Assembly (NCBI GenBank): GCA_030220185.1
Contig: JASPKZ010007797.1
Coordinates: 668,501 to 732,500, forward strand
Source: Diploptera punctata
Taxonomy: Eukaryota; Arthropoda; Insecta; Blattodea; Blaberidae
Reading direction: 5' to 3'
Length of the DNA stretch: 64,000 bases
A model generated the notes under the pieces. That model did no database searches. It was not told the DNA's origin and was given only the letters and a program-made list of their open reading frames with translations. Every line of letters begins with the position of its first letter. The stretch's first letter is position 1. Made by a program: the position numbers and the translations under genes. Below are positions 10,600 through 21,456 of the stretch, one piece after another.

Positions 10600-11150
10600 C
10601 TACTTATTGTAGCTACTCAGATTCCTCATGTAACTGAGTGAACAGAGGATTCCTACTAACTGAAATATCATGAGAAAATTTCTTTCTCCATGGGACTTGA
10701 GCCAGTGCAAAGATTTGGAGCTTCATTATGTAGATTCTCTGTACATTAGAATGAAAATTGTTACATTACCTTGTCTGGGGAGCTCCACATACTCAACTCC
10801 AGGGTCCGCATTCCAGTCACAAAGCACACTGCAAGTAGATGTGTTCATATTGGGAGCTCTCTGAAGGAATGCAGGCTACTTATTGTAGCTACTCAGATTC
10901 CTCATGTAACTGAGTGAACAGAGGTTTCCTACTAACTGAAATATCATGAGAAAATTTCTTTCTCCATGGGACTTGAGCCAGTGCAAAGTTCAGAGCTTCA
11001 TTATGTAGATTCTCTGTACATTAGAATGAAAATTGTTACATTACCTTGCCTGGGGAGCTCCACGTACTCAACTCCAGGGCCCGCATTCCAGTCACAAAGC
11101 ACACTGCAAGTAGACGTGTTCATATTGGGAGCTCTCTGAAGGAATGCAGG
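10600..11150 (-). repeat. Tandem duplication of intron plus 3' half of exon A (two 276-bp units)
   Basis: Unit 1 is 10600-10875 and unit 2 is 10876-11150; they are about 97% identical by eye. Each holds, in plus order, a piece of SINE-B, about 60 bp of intron, the GTAATG donor and the last about 106 bp of exon A. The join is abrupt at 10875/10876 (GGAATGCAGG followed by CTACTTATTG). The extra half exon keeps its reading frame and donor. It lacks the original acceptor, but a pyrimidine-rich CCTGCATTCCTTCAG at its start could act as one. Confidence 0.9.
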
Positions 11151-11262
11151 TAATGGTGGGGGAGGAATCCCCAATATAGAGTCCGGAGGAGGTACTAGGT
11201 CTGAACATTCAACACATGATGTGTTGAGATACATCCATAAGTCTACTCCGCTTGCCATGATC
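11045..11262 (-). CDS. Host gene, exon A: juxtamembrane extracellular segment
   Basis: This 218-bp exon follows acceptor TTACAG (just above 11262) and ends at donor GTAATG (11039-11044). It encodes roughly 72 residues beginning IMASGVDLWMYLNTSCVECSD, then a proline stretch (GIPPPPLPAF), then NMNTSTCSVLCDWNAGPGVEY and ELPRQ. Four cysteines and two N-X-S/T sites (NTS twice) suit an extracellular stalk just before the helix in exon B. It needs two bases from an upstream exon. That exon is not recognisable in the rest of the window, so the gene runs further on the minus strand through very large introns or beyond the window. Its 3' half is duplicated at 10767-10875. Confidence 0.75.
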
Positions 11263-11325
11263 CTGTAACATAACAATATTTCATATACAGAGTATAAATT
11301 AATTACATCACACAATTTAAACAGA

Positions 11326-11990
11326 TTTAATGGAAATGGGCAGCTAATGACAAATGAGGAAAATTTTGAGGAAGTGGCTGAATTCAAATGCCTAGGAACA
11401 ATAATCACAATTAGGAATTAGATGCATAAAGAAATTAAACATAGGCTCAATTCTGGAAATGTGTGCTATTATGTATTACAGAGCCTCTTGACATCCTAAC
11501 TCCTTTCAAAAAAGTTAAACTGAAAATATATAAAATTGTTATTCTCCCAGTTATATTATATGGATGATGAACATGGACTCTTACTTTAAGGGAGGAAAGA
11601 AGATTTCGAGTATTTGAGAATAAAGTTTTAGGAACATTTTTGTACGAAAGAGCGATGAACAGACAGGTGAATGGAGAAGACTACATGACAGTGAACTACA
11701 TGGTCTTTGTAAGAAGCCAGATATAATGAGAACAGTTAAGTCTCGTAGACTGTGATGGGCAGGACATGTGGCATGAATGGGGAATGAAAGAGATGCATGG
11801 AAACTTCTTGTAGGAAAACCAGAGGGAAAACGCCCAGTTGGTAGACCAAGAACGAGGTGGGAGAATAACATTAACCATGATTTAAGGGAATGATTGGAAA
11901 ACATTATCTCAGGATAGGGATATATGGAGAGCTTATGTCCACATGGCCATGAACCTACAGGTTTGATAGTGCCAGTGAGTTAGTTAGTTA
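11326..11990 (+). mobile_element. RTE-1 5'-truncated copy
   Basis: It begins in the RT thumb region, passes through the conserved C-terminal motifs (RTVKSRRL, GHVARMGNER, LVGKPEGKRPVGRPR as read across frames) and ends in GTTAGTTAGTTA, the family's tail. Several frameshifts are present. Confidence 0.85.
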
Positions 11991-12734
11991 ATTTAAACAG
12001 CTTACAGAATATTCTTCTATAAGCAGTATGAGATTAGTAAAATAACTATGATATAAAGAACACTTGTTACTGCACTGCGTATCTTGTTGTTTGGTCCACT
12101 CCAGTTTCAATTGATCATTGCATCTGTTGCGTAAAAATCTTTCCACACCTAGTGATATATTTTAACAGGCCTGGCCTAGATGACGCCTACCTCTGTAAAT
12201 GATAAGTGGATGTGAAACCAGCAATTACTGGTTGACCGAGGTCCTTCTAGACTGTCGTAGTATGGAATTTAATATTATCATCAACCAGCTTTTATTTGTT
12301 ATTAGTTAATCTTACAAAACCCATTTAATATAGCTATAATTGAATGACACAAAATATTAAGACAAAAAAAAAGTACTTGCTTAGTGGTACCATATTATTA
12401 AGAAATAATCAAATTCATGAGTGTCTGGCCCGGCTTACTTGTGGCTAGAGAGAACAATATTATTAGTTGCCATGACAACAGTGTAGTGCTTTTAGTCTTC
12501 ATTAATACAAAGTAACACAATTAAGTGCCATTTTCTAGTTTCCCTTGGGTTATAAAACCTGCAAACTTTAATTTTGTACAAGTTTACATTAACCATGATA
12601 CCACATTGTGACTGCAGGCAAATTTGATTCAATGTCCATGTAACTCATGACCCTTTCTCCATATCACATCACAAAAACAACATAATAATTATATTTTAAC
12701 ATTAAACTTCATAAAACAGTACATTTCGAAATTC
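11991..12734. other. Unassigned AT-rich intergenic sequence
   Basis: No gene, SINE or LINE recognised. A motif near 12178 (CTAGATGACGCCTACC) may be a remnant of another repeat. Confidence 0.4.
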
Positions 12735-12845
12735 ATTAGTGGGATTTTGAGAATAAAGTTCTTAGAAAAGTTTTTGGGCCTAAAAAAAGAGATGAACAGA
12801 CAGGTGAATGGAGAAAACTTTATAATAAAGAGCTACATGGTATGT
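12735..12845 (+). mobile_element. RTE-1 fragment
   Basis: It corresponds to the post-RT region (GAATAAAGTTCTTAGAAAAG, GATGAACAGACAGGTGAATG). It ends abruptly where an ATC-repeat tail begins, suggesting it was the target of the next insertion. Confidence 0.75.
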
Positions 12846-12969
12846 ATCATCATCATCATCATCATTGGCATGACAGTCCTTTTAGTTTGACCTTAGCCTC
12901 CCTCATAACAACCATCCATTCTCTTTGGTCAATAGCCTTATTTCTCTAATTTGTTATGCCAATCTTCCA
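12846..12969 (-). mobile_element. LINE 3' end of a second family, fused to RTE-1
   Basis: Minus reading gives QREWMVVMREAKVKLKGLSCQ-like sequence and a 3' tail of ATG repeats. It is joined directly to RTE-1 reverse-transcriptase sequence at about 12970 without a flanking repeat. Confidence 0.65.
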
Positions 12970-15036
12970 TAGGTCCGCCAGCAGGATACTATATAACTTC
13001 TCCCTCTTAATTGAATCGTATGCCTTTTTGAAGAGTATGTATAGTTGATGTACAGTACCATTATATTCTCATTTCTTTTCTAAAATATGTCTTAAAATAA
13101 AAATCTGATCTGTTGTAGAGCTGTTTCTTCTAAATCCACATTGATGATCTCTTAGAATGTCATTATTATGAGGAGTAAATCTGCTTACTAATATATTTGT
13201 TAGAATTTTGTACGAATTTGAAAGTAATGAGATGCGCCTGTAGTTGTTGTAATCAGTTTTAACTCCTTTTTTATAAATTGGTACTATAATTGATTCTTTC
13301 CGTTCATCTGGAAGAGCTTATTTTTCCCAAATTATATTAAGTAACCGGCATATCTTGCCCATCAATTTTTCTCCCCCTGATTTTATTAGTTCTGCTGGGA
13401 TCTCATCTGAACCGGGTGCTTTATACATCTTCGATTTTTCTATCGCCATTTCAACCTCTAATGCACTTGGTTCTGTGACTAGCATATCTACTGTTTGTAA
13501 ATTATCCTCTTCAATATCTTGTTATGTATGTACATTTAATAGCTGATTAAAGTAATTTTTCCATATATTTAATATACTCCTGGAATCTGCACTCATATCC
13601 CCATTTTCATAGCTAATTATGTTTGTTCTAGCCTGAAACCATTTTTTCTCTATCCTAATTCCCTGGTATAATTCTCTAATGTTCCTATTTTTGGCAATCA
13701 GTTTAAGATCATTAATATTCCCTCTTTTTACTCTTTAGTAACCTGGTGGTTTCCCATCTAATTCTACCCAATTGCTCTAAATTTACTTCATTAGGTTTGT
13801 GTAACCATTTCATTTTTGCTAGCTTTCTTTTCTTTACAATGTCGGCACATTCCTCATCAAACCATTTATTGTTTTGCCTCTTTTTTAATTACCAATGCTT
13901 TCTGATGCCGACGATTTAATAGTATCTCTTATAGCCTCTCATTCTTCATTTATATCAGTTTCTTCTTCGTTTGCCACATTGTCATCTGAAGATTCCAGTA
14001 CTTCAAATCTATTAGCAATTTTAATTTGGTATTCTTGCCGCACTTCATCATTTTTCAAGTTTTTTAATTCAAAATTTTCAGAATTATCTTTAGCGTTTGT
14101 CCCTCTCATAAGCGATAGCCGTTGTCTGATTTTCACGCTGACCTGATGATGACCCGAATTGCAAGTCTGTCCCTCTAACTGATCTAACATCGATACTGTG
14201 CCAGCGTTTGTGTACTAATACATGATCTATCTATTTCCGAGTTTCGCCAATGGAGAAGTCCAGGTGTATTTACGAATATCCTTATGCTGAAATGTTGTGC
14301 TCTTAACAATGAGATTCTTTGATGTGGCAAAGGTGACTAATCTAACCCCATTGTCGTTACTATCTGCATGAGGTCTGAATTTGCCTATTGTTGGTTTGAA
14401 TATATCTTCCCGCCCCACTTTTGCATTAAAATCTCCTAAGACAAGTTTCATATGATATCGTGAATGGCTATCAAATACGCATTCTAATTCTCCATAGAAC
14501 TCATCCTTGATCTTGTCATCTTTATCTTCTTTGGGAGCATGTACATTTACGATTATAAAATCCTTTAAAATTATGTATGATACCCTATCACTGAACAAAC
14601 TTAATATCTCGGATTGCGGACTGGATCCTCCTCCGGACTAAAAACCCCTTTCCAAATTCAGGTCTTTCTGCACCCCCATAGTATAATGCAAAGCTTCCTG
14701 ATTCCTGACTACCTTCTTCTGGCCATCTAACTTCCTGTAAAGCGACTATATCCAAGGGTGATTTATCTAATTCCCGCGTTAATGCATCTAGCGCCCCGCT
14801 ACGTATAAAGTCCTAACATTCCATGTTCCTAGGAACATGTCCCTGTGTTTGAGCCTTTGGCATGGGTTCCCTGAAGTAGTCCCCGCCGGGAGAACCGAAT
14901 GGGGGACTATTTGACCTCCGGAAAATTTTACCCCAGTTGAACCCATGTCCGCATTTCTTGACGGTTGTATTTTTACGGTGAAAGATTTTCACTCTTTCGA
15001 CCAAGTTACTTTTTTCGTCTGGCTTGTCACCTTATC
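12970..15036 (-). mobile_element. RTE-1, large 5' part: endonuclease and RT N-terminus
   Basis: On minus the order is leader (MVERVKIFHRK..., about 15000), apurinic-type endonuclease (LGDFNAKVGREDIFKPTIGK, STTFQHKDIRKYTWTSP at 14227-14598), linker (KIRQRLSLMRGTNAKD, 13939-14190), then RT with VDI.KAYDSI-type and GLKQG-type regions missing because the copy is cut at 12970. Frameshifts and stops separate the pieces, so it is inactive. The endonuclease resembles proteins often mis-annotated as 'craniofacial development protein 2' in insects. Confidence 0.85.
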
Positions 15037-15180
15037 ACCTTCAACCAGGTGATAAGCCAGACGAAAAAAGTACCTTGGTCGAAAGAGTGACGATCTTAAC
15101 TCAGGAATGGGATATATTTAGAGCTTATGTACTCTCTGCCATGGATTTCCAAGTTCGATAGTGCCAGCGAGTTATGAGCA
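15037..15180 (+). mobile_element. Internally deleted RTE-1 (leader joined to 3' end)
   Basis: Leader sequence GATAAGCCAGACG...AGTGACGATCTTA is joined straight to the 3' terminal GAATGGGATATAT...TTCGATAGTGCCAGCGAG. It lies head to head with 12970-15036, giving an inverted repeat around 14985-15095. Confidence 0.75.
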
Positions 15181-15249
15181 AAATATGTAGCCCTTTCACG
15201 CCTAGCATTGAACTGTGACGCTAATGATCTGATTTGTTAAACATCGCCG

Positions 15250-15260
15250 TTATGTAAAAT

Positions 15261-15313
<53 letters not shown>

Positions 15314-15314
15314 T
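15250..15314. repeat. AAT/ATT inverted microsatellite
   Basis: An AAT run switches to ATT and forms a perfect low-complexity hairpin. Confidence 0.9.
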
Positions 15315-15319
15315 ACAAA

Positions 15320-15945
15320 ATAGTGGTTGAATTCAAATACCTAGAAGCAATAATTACAAATAAGATTGAGATGCAAATATAAATTAAACATACGCTCAAT
15401 TCTGAAAATGCGTGCTATTATGCATTACATGTACTCTTGTCGTCCCAACTCCTTTAAAAAAAACGTTAAACTGAAAATATATAAACCTGTTATTCTCCCA
15501 GTAATATTATATGGATGTGAAACATTGACTCTTACTTTAAGGGAGGAAAGGAAATTACGAGTATTTGAGAATAAAGCTCACAGGAAAATTTTTGAACCAT
15601 AGAGAGATGAACATGTGAATGGAGAAAACTACATAGCAATGAGCTACATGGTCTTAATAAGAAGCCATATATAATAAGAACAGTTAAGTCTCGTAGACTG
15701 CGATGGGCAGGACATGTGGCACGAATGGGGAATGAAAGATGTGCATGGAAGCTTGTTATAGGAAAATCAGAGAGAAACGCCCAGTTGGTAGACCAAGAAC
15801 GAGGTGGGAGAATAACATTAACCATGATTTGAGGTAAGTAGATTATACAAGGGAGATTGGAAACCATTGGCTCAGGATAAGTATGTATGGAAAGCGGCCA
15901 TGAACCTACTAGTTCGATAGTCCAGTTAGTTAGTTAGTTTTATCT
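15320..15945 (+). mobile_element. RTE-1 5'-truncated copy
   Basis: It runs from the RT C-terminus (AVKLKIYKPVILPVILYGCE, about 15440-15510) to the GTTAGTTAGTTA tail. Frameshifts are present, including a lost stop/start around 15600. Confidence 0.85.
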
Positions 15946-16369
15946 ACTTCTTTAACAATTATGTCGTTGCCTCATTTACAACATGAGTAATTATTATCCG
16001 ATTTTCTACAGCGTTGAAATGTTGAGTGAAACTTAGTTTCTAGAATATTCGTATATAATGATGTGTGAGGTAATTGCATTACAAGGCACGTCTGTTTAAA
16101 ACAGGAGACCTGTCATTTTCAAGAGGGAGGTTCTCCCCCACACGTCATTATCCGTCCCAATACCCTACAACGTTATGGAATCTTCATTATTGCCATTTGC
16201 AGCCTCGTTACGTCACAGTTACCAGCACTGAGAGTGAGGTTTTGTGTTTTAGTGGAGATGGTTTCGAAACAAAATCAGAAAACCCTGTTCATTCATGCAA
16301 TATTATTTCTTTAAAATTTGCACACAATTAAACATTTTTAGAAGTTCGCCAGGGAAGTGTTTTGTTAAC
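15946..16369. other. Unassigned sequence
   Basis: The 85-residue open frame here has no recognisable motif and is probably chance. Confidence 0.4.
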
Positions 16370-16800
16370 CCAAACGGACACGAGTTCTCCATACATCCCC
16401 ATCCTGAGCAAATGTTTTCAATCATTTCTTGAATAATTTATTTCCCTCAAATCATGATTAATATTATTCTTCACCTCATCTTATGTCTACATATAGGGTG
16501 TTTTCCCTCTGGCTTTCCTACAAGGAGTTTTCATATCCATCTTTCTTTCCCCATTCGTGTCATACGTCCTGCCGATCGCAATCTTATTACATCTAGTTTC
16601 CTATGAAGAAAATGTAGCTCACTGTTATGTATGTTCTCCATTCACCTTTCTGTTTGTGCTCTTTGGTTCAAAAATGTTTCTAAGTAATTTATTCTAAAAT
16701 ACTCGTAATATTTTCTCCTCCCTTAAAGTAAGAAGAGTCCATGTTTATATAATGCAAGAGGAATAATAACAGTTTAATCTGTATATTTTAACTTCTTTGA
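16370..16800 (-). mobile_element. RTE-1 3' fragment
   Basis: It is the reverse complement of the family C-terminus (CTCCATACATCCCCATCCTG, TTTTCCCTCTGGCTTTCCTA). It is more diverged than most copies. Confidence 0.8.
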
Positions 16801-16862
16801 ATGTATGTGATAATGACGAATGTGATTAAAAATAAGGCTACGGGAGAAAATATGAAAATCCT

Positions 16863-16865
<3 letters not shown>

Positions 16866-16902
<37 letters not shown>
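16866..16902. repeat. AT dinucleotide microsatellite
   Basis: A run of (TA)n adjoins the LINE-3 tail. Confidence 0.95.
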
Positions 16903-16905
<3 letters not shown>

Positions 16906-17770
16906 TCATCATCTGCATTCATGGATTAGGCCTGTTGACCCGTTCAGACTTCAGCCCATCTCTTTCTAGGTCTGCCCATATCTCGGGTGCCTTTAGGTTT
17001 GTATTTTGTTATTTGTTTTGGATATCTATCTTCATTCATTCTGTCTATGTGCTGCTTCCATTTTTATCTATATGTATCTATTTTATCAGTTATTGCAAAT
17101 ATTTCAAGTTCCTGTCTTATTTCTGTGTTCTTGATTCTATCTTCCTTAGTGCACCCTTTAACAGATCTCAAAAAATTCATTTCTGCCGCCGTTATCCTAC
17201 TTCGATCTTGTTTTTTATGTATCCAGGCTTCTGAACCATAGAGCAGTACCGGTACTGCCAACGTTTTGTAAAATTTCAATTGGGTCTCTCTTGTTGTTTT
17301 GTTATTTAGTGATCGTTTTATCGTACCACATATTTTGCTATTTTATTATTTATATCATTATCATAATTAAATGAAATGTCACATCCTAGATAATTGAGAT
17401 GGTTCACCTGTTCTATGATTTTGTTACCTATTACTATTTTGGATCTGATTTGATTTTTCCCTTGGAATGCCATTACCTTAGTTTTTTCTATGGATATTTT
17501 GAGATTATATTGTTCACATATATTATGTAGTTTAAAAATATTCCTTTGAAGTTCGTCTTCCGTATTTGCTATTATTACCTAGTCATCAGCGTATAATAAT
17601 GTTTTCAAGTAGTGTGTTTTATCTAATTGTATTTCTTTATTTGTTTCTTCGTTCCATTTTTTTTATTATATCATTGATGTATAGGTTAAACAAAACTGGA
17701 GAGATACTGCATCCTTGTTTAACTCCTTGATTAGTATGAATTTTATTTTTACTTACTTAATTTCTAGTTT
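16903..17770 (-). mobile_element. LINE-3 fragment including YADD region
   Basis: On minus the RT end reads LLYADD (around 17590, one stop), then ISIEKTKVMAFQGKNQIRSK, then YKTLAVPVLLYGSEAWIHKK and FLRSVKGCTKEDRIKNTEIR, and ends in GATGATGATGA. It is frameshifted between 17280 and 17350. Confidence 0.82.
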
Positions 17771-18020
17771 TTATAATATATATATATATATATATATACA
17801 TAGCCTATATGATAATGCAATTTGGGATGCATGCGAACAAATAAATTAAAATTATCAACAAGGGATGATCCTTTAAAAGCATAAAGCATATGGATTAAAA
17901 ATGAACAAAAATGGTGAAAAGTAGTAATGAAAGTAAGAAGAGAAAAATCAGCAGAAACAAAAATATAATTTAGAGGATACTATTTTGAACAAGTCGAAGT
18001 TTGTTTAATCTAAAGAGCAA

Positions 18021-18742
18021 CTATTTAACTCATGCCCCAAATGGCAGTCAATGACCAATCACATTTAAATGAATTTTTATTTACAAACAATCACAGTCTT
18101 TTTTATCTCGATTTTATCACTTTCATTTTATCGCTTTCATTTTATCAAGTGGCTCCCAGATTGTAATATAATGCACGAATGTATCCAGATTCTGCTTGCG
18201 AGATATACTAGAAAAACATCCGTAGCAATTGATTATACCATAAAAAAAGAAACCACTGTTTGCATTTTCTTAAACGTATTATTTCCTAGGAATTAACGTT
18301 GCAGAAAAATATAATTGACATATTTACATAATAGGTCATCAGACATTAATTAATAACCTGTAATGATGTGTTTAATTTTTTCTCCACTAGGGTGCATTCT
18401 TACAAAATTGCGATTCTATTTGGCAATAAATATGATCTGGTTGCAATGATGAACAAATGAAACATAACGTTTCTCGTTTGTTTTCAAACATCGCCGCTTA
18501 CATATATAATCATTATTTAAATATAGTCATTTTAAAATATTAATATTTATATTTATATATATAAATATTTTAAAATGACTATATTTAAATAATGATTTGT
18601 GAGTAAACAGCTTAATTTCATTCGTTAAATAGTCCTCAAATGCCACTCTTGATTCCCAAATTCTCTAGATAAATTTACTCCTTACATCATGAGTCGTGAA
18701 TTTATCGATAATTTTGAAATCACTCGTGGCATTAATTATGAT
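18021..18742 (-). mobile_element. Element H copy 2 with internal hairpin
   Basis: It is the reverse complement of the H consensus. Unlike the others it has a near-perfect inverted repeat at 18511-18597 (ATTTAAATATAGTCATTTTA mirrored). Confidence 0.75.
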
Positions 18743-18745
18743 TAA

Positions 18746-18960
18746 AATCTTCTGGCGGCTCTATGACCCTGGGGTCGACTCAGCCTCTAATTTTAATGAG
18801 TACCAGACGCTTGTTCTGGGGGTAAAGGCGGTCTTCACTCAGGGCTAACAACCCGGCTGACATCAAGTGCCGACTGTCTATAAAAAGTGGGAGCCTTAAC
18901 TTCCTACTACCTCAAGGGCCTTCTAAGGCCTGTAGTAGGATCACTTTACCTCCTTCTTGA
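18746..18960 (+). mobile_element. SINE-D 5'-truncated copy
   Basis: The body begins at TTCTGGCGGCTCTATGACC and runs to TAGGATCACTTTACC. The tRNA-like head is absent. Confidence 0.8.
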
Positions 18961-19029
18961 TATCCATTCGTTTATAAGTTGAATTTCATATTGTTCCCGA
19001 ATGAATTAATTTCTGGTTTTATTATGTAC

Positions 19030-19720
19030 TAGATAACATCCGGCTTGCGCTGCTACGCCTAAATAAATTATAAAGTGGTTTTAGTTTACTTGAATAAGTA
19101 AAAGGAAAAATAATTATAAATTTATATCGTTATTATTTGTATATACCCCGTGCTGATTACCCGGCGTTGCCCAAGAATTTACTTATCCCGATCTTCTTGA
19201 CATAAATTAGCTGAAAGATGAAAATTGTGGTTTTATGTTTAGTTGAATAAGTAAAAGGAAAAATAATTACAAATTTGCTCTCTTCGTTATTGCAGTTAAA
19301 ACAACCAATAAATTAATTATTTCTATTTCCAAACTACCTTTCATACAATCCAAATAGTAAATAAAATCTCATCTTCCAAAATTTAATATTCAAGCAATCA
19401 CTATAAGTAAAGCCATATCGTAATTATGTTTAGATACCCCGTGCTGATTACCCGGCGTTGCCCGGGAATCTATGTATCCCGATGTACTTGGCATAAATGA
19501 GCTGAAAGACAAAATTCGTTAATTTGAGTTATTCGTAAAAGAATACCAGCCGCGAGCTGCTATGCTAACCCGGGAATCTACGTATCCTGATCTTCTTGTC
19601 ATCAATGAAAGACAAAAATGGCTATTGTGAGTTATCTGTGAAAGATAGATATATGTTGTTGTGGACTTTTTTGTAGAGTTTTTTGAGATATTCAATTCTG
19701 CGTACATGGATTTGGTGTAC
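19030..19720 (+). repeat. Diverged tandem repeat with CCGGCGTTGCCC motif
   Basis: The block GTGCTGATTACCCGGCGTTG...TCCCGAT...GCATAAAT..GCTGAAAGA recurs near 19150 and 19438, and partially near 19555. An interspersed segment GAATAAGTAAAAGGAAAAAT appears twice, at about 19093 and 19243. Family unknown. Confidence 0.65.
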
Positions 19721-20006
19721 CGTTACGGTTTAGGCAACGTAAGCCATTTAAGCGCACAAAAAGCTATATTTTTTTCCCACATTTTTCACTACAAAGGGTG
19801 ATTTTTAAGGGTGTAGGAGTTGAGTATCGTAACTCTCTTATAGCCTATGTTCATTCCGGGAATCATCTGAACGTTTTGCAAAAAGTCCCATTACAATCGG
19901 ATGAACGGTATGGCAGCGCATAAAGTATGAACAAACATTCATTTTTATATATTATATGTTTCCTTCTTTACTTTTCTAAGATATCATTTCCTGTAATTGC
20001 AACATG
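19721..20006. other. Unassigned sequence
   Basis: No motif recognised. Confidence 0.4.
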
Positions 20007-20110
20007 TTATATTTTGGACGTATCGGGCCTTGTTCCAGAAGCATAAATCAGGACAGGTCGTACTGCTGACTTATAAAGAAATATTTTGAAGTTTGATAAA
20101 TACAAATTTA
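20007..20110 (-). mobile_element. LINE post-RT fragment
   Basis: Minus translation LYKSAVRPVLIYASGTRPDT matches the LYKT.(I/V)RPV..YA.ET..DT motif of insect LINEs. The same subfamily is at 34263-34613. Confidence 0.6.
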
Positions 20111-20349
20111 AACAGAGGATAGTAGCATGGGATGGTATGGCCATGTTAGAATTAATAAAAGGATACTTAGGGCCGCATGCAAATACAAGGGTCTCTGGTG
20201 AGTTGAATTTTCCGTGAGCACGTGCAAAGTTCGAATTAGCGAGTCGCCGACTGGTCATGCATGAAAGTAGTTTTTTTCGTAATATTGGCAAGAAATTACC
20301 CAGAATTCTCAGCGATAAAACCACTTCCGTTATTTTCGTCTGCTAGAGG

Positions 20350-20518
20350 AACGCATTTACGCTTGCGTACCGCAAATAAAACCGTATACGACGACGTCTG
20401 CGTCGCGCGATATTACGCCGATTCTCCTGTTCTTCCAGTTGAATTCTTTGGTAGACTCTATCAAATTCATCTTCTCCGCGTATAGCGAAAACACGATCGA
20501 AGTCTTCAAGGTCCGACA
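20350..20518 (-). pseudogene. Short coding-like start, possibly transposase N-terminus
   Basis: A minus-strand ATG at 20517-20519 opens MSDLEDFDRVFAIRGEDEFD, continues ENRRNIA and six arginines, and stops after about 56 codons. The region is CpG-rich compared with its surroundings, which suggests a recently arrived or once selected sequence. An acidic start followed by an Arg run is common in PIF/Harbinger transposases, but there is no catalytic part to confirm it. Confidence 0.35.
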
Positions 20519-20759
20519 TCTTGGATAAAACAGCAAGATAAGCAGTAAGGTTTCAAAGTATATCGGTTACCATCGGTTCCCATCGGGTTGCTCACGATTC
20601 GTTCTCTGCAAAGTCACCTCGCCAGGTAGCTTAGGAATTTCGACAATTATTATCGCATGAACAGACTTTTGAGTACGCAAAAACGTCTTTGGATGCAACT
20701 TTCTCAGCAGAGAACGACTTTTACGGTCTAATGCGTTCATAAATACGACCCTAAGACAA

Positions 20760-20970
20760 GAACTGGAATTTAGATTAGGAAGGAAAAGACCAAGAGGTCG
20801 AAATATAGACAGAAACAAGTTAAGAGGAATGTCAAGGAAAATGGAGTTGAATGGATGAAAGAGAGAGAAGAAATGGAGTGACCGAGATAGTGAAGACATT
20901 TGTCTAAAACTCTACTCTCGAAACGGGGGCAAGATTCTAGATGAAGAAGATAATGAGTTATTGTCTATTA
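20760..20970 (+). mobile_element. Decayed LINE C-terminal fragment
   Basis: Translation gives FRLGRKRPRGRNIDRNKLRG, similar to the basic terminal motif of LINE proteins. Short and uncertain. Confidence 0.4.
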
Positions 20971-21456
20971 TTGCTATTTGTATCATACGAGCAGTATTTT
21001 TATACTGTGATCTTTCTGATCACTATTCTTCATAATAGATGTTCCAGGTGATATTCAATGCAACGCGACTATTCGCGTTATGACTATTCTTTGGAATTTT
21101 ACTGGTTGTTGTCGGGTTTTCTGATAGGCATTGAACATCCAAAGAGGAAATGAAGATTGATTTGCCATACTCATAGAAATAAAACAGGATGCTATTGAGA
21201 GACAGGCCTTTGGAATCCTCAAGCCTAGAGAAAAAGAGGAAGACCACGACTTTCATGGATGAGTGTGGAAGTGGAAACCAGAAAAAGGAAGGAAGGACAT
21301 GGAAAGTTGAAGGTTTTATAGCGAAATAAGGTGCACTGGAATTACTTCGTTGAGGTCCTATGCTCTGAATAAGGTAATAAGAGATACTTTTAGAACTTGA
21401 TCATGCATTCTTTTACTAGTGTAATTATTTATGGGTACGAACTTTAAATGCTACCA
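20971..21456. other. Unassigned sequence
   Basis: No recognisable gene. The 77-residue minus frame has no motif. Confidence 0.4.

Larger units (their letters stand above)
10090..10700 (-). mobile_element. SINE-B copy in the host intron, split by a mariner-type MITE
   Basis: SINE-B sequence runs to 10131 (CAGTATAGGGGTGAAAT) and resumes at 10560 (ATTATAGTTGG, GCTACTTATTGTAGCTACT). The head is truncated near 10700 (GACTTGAGCCAGTGCAAAG). Part of it is copied again in the exon-A duplication. Confidence 0.8.

Noticed and set aside
13355..14146. Plus-strand hydrophobic frames near 13355-13546 and 13895-14146
   Set aside because: These are antisense shadows of the RTE-1 reverse transcriptase and linker.
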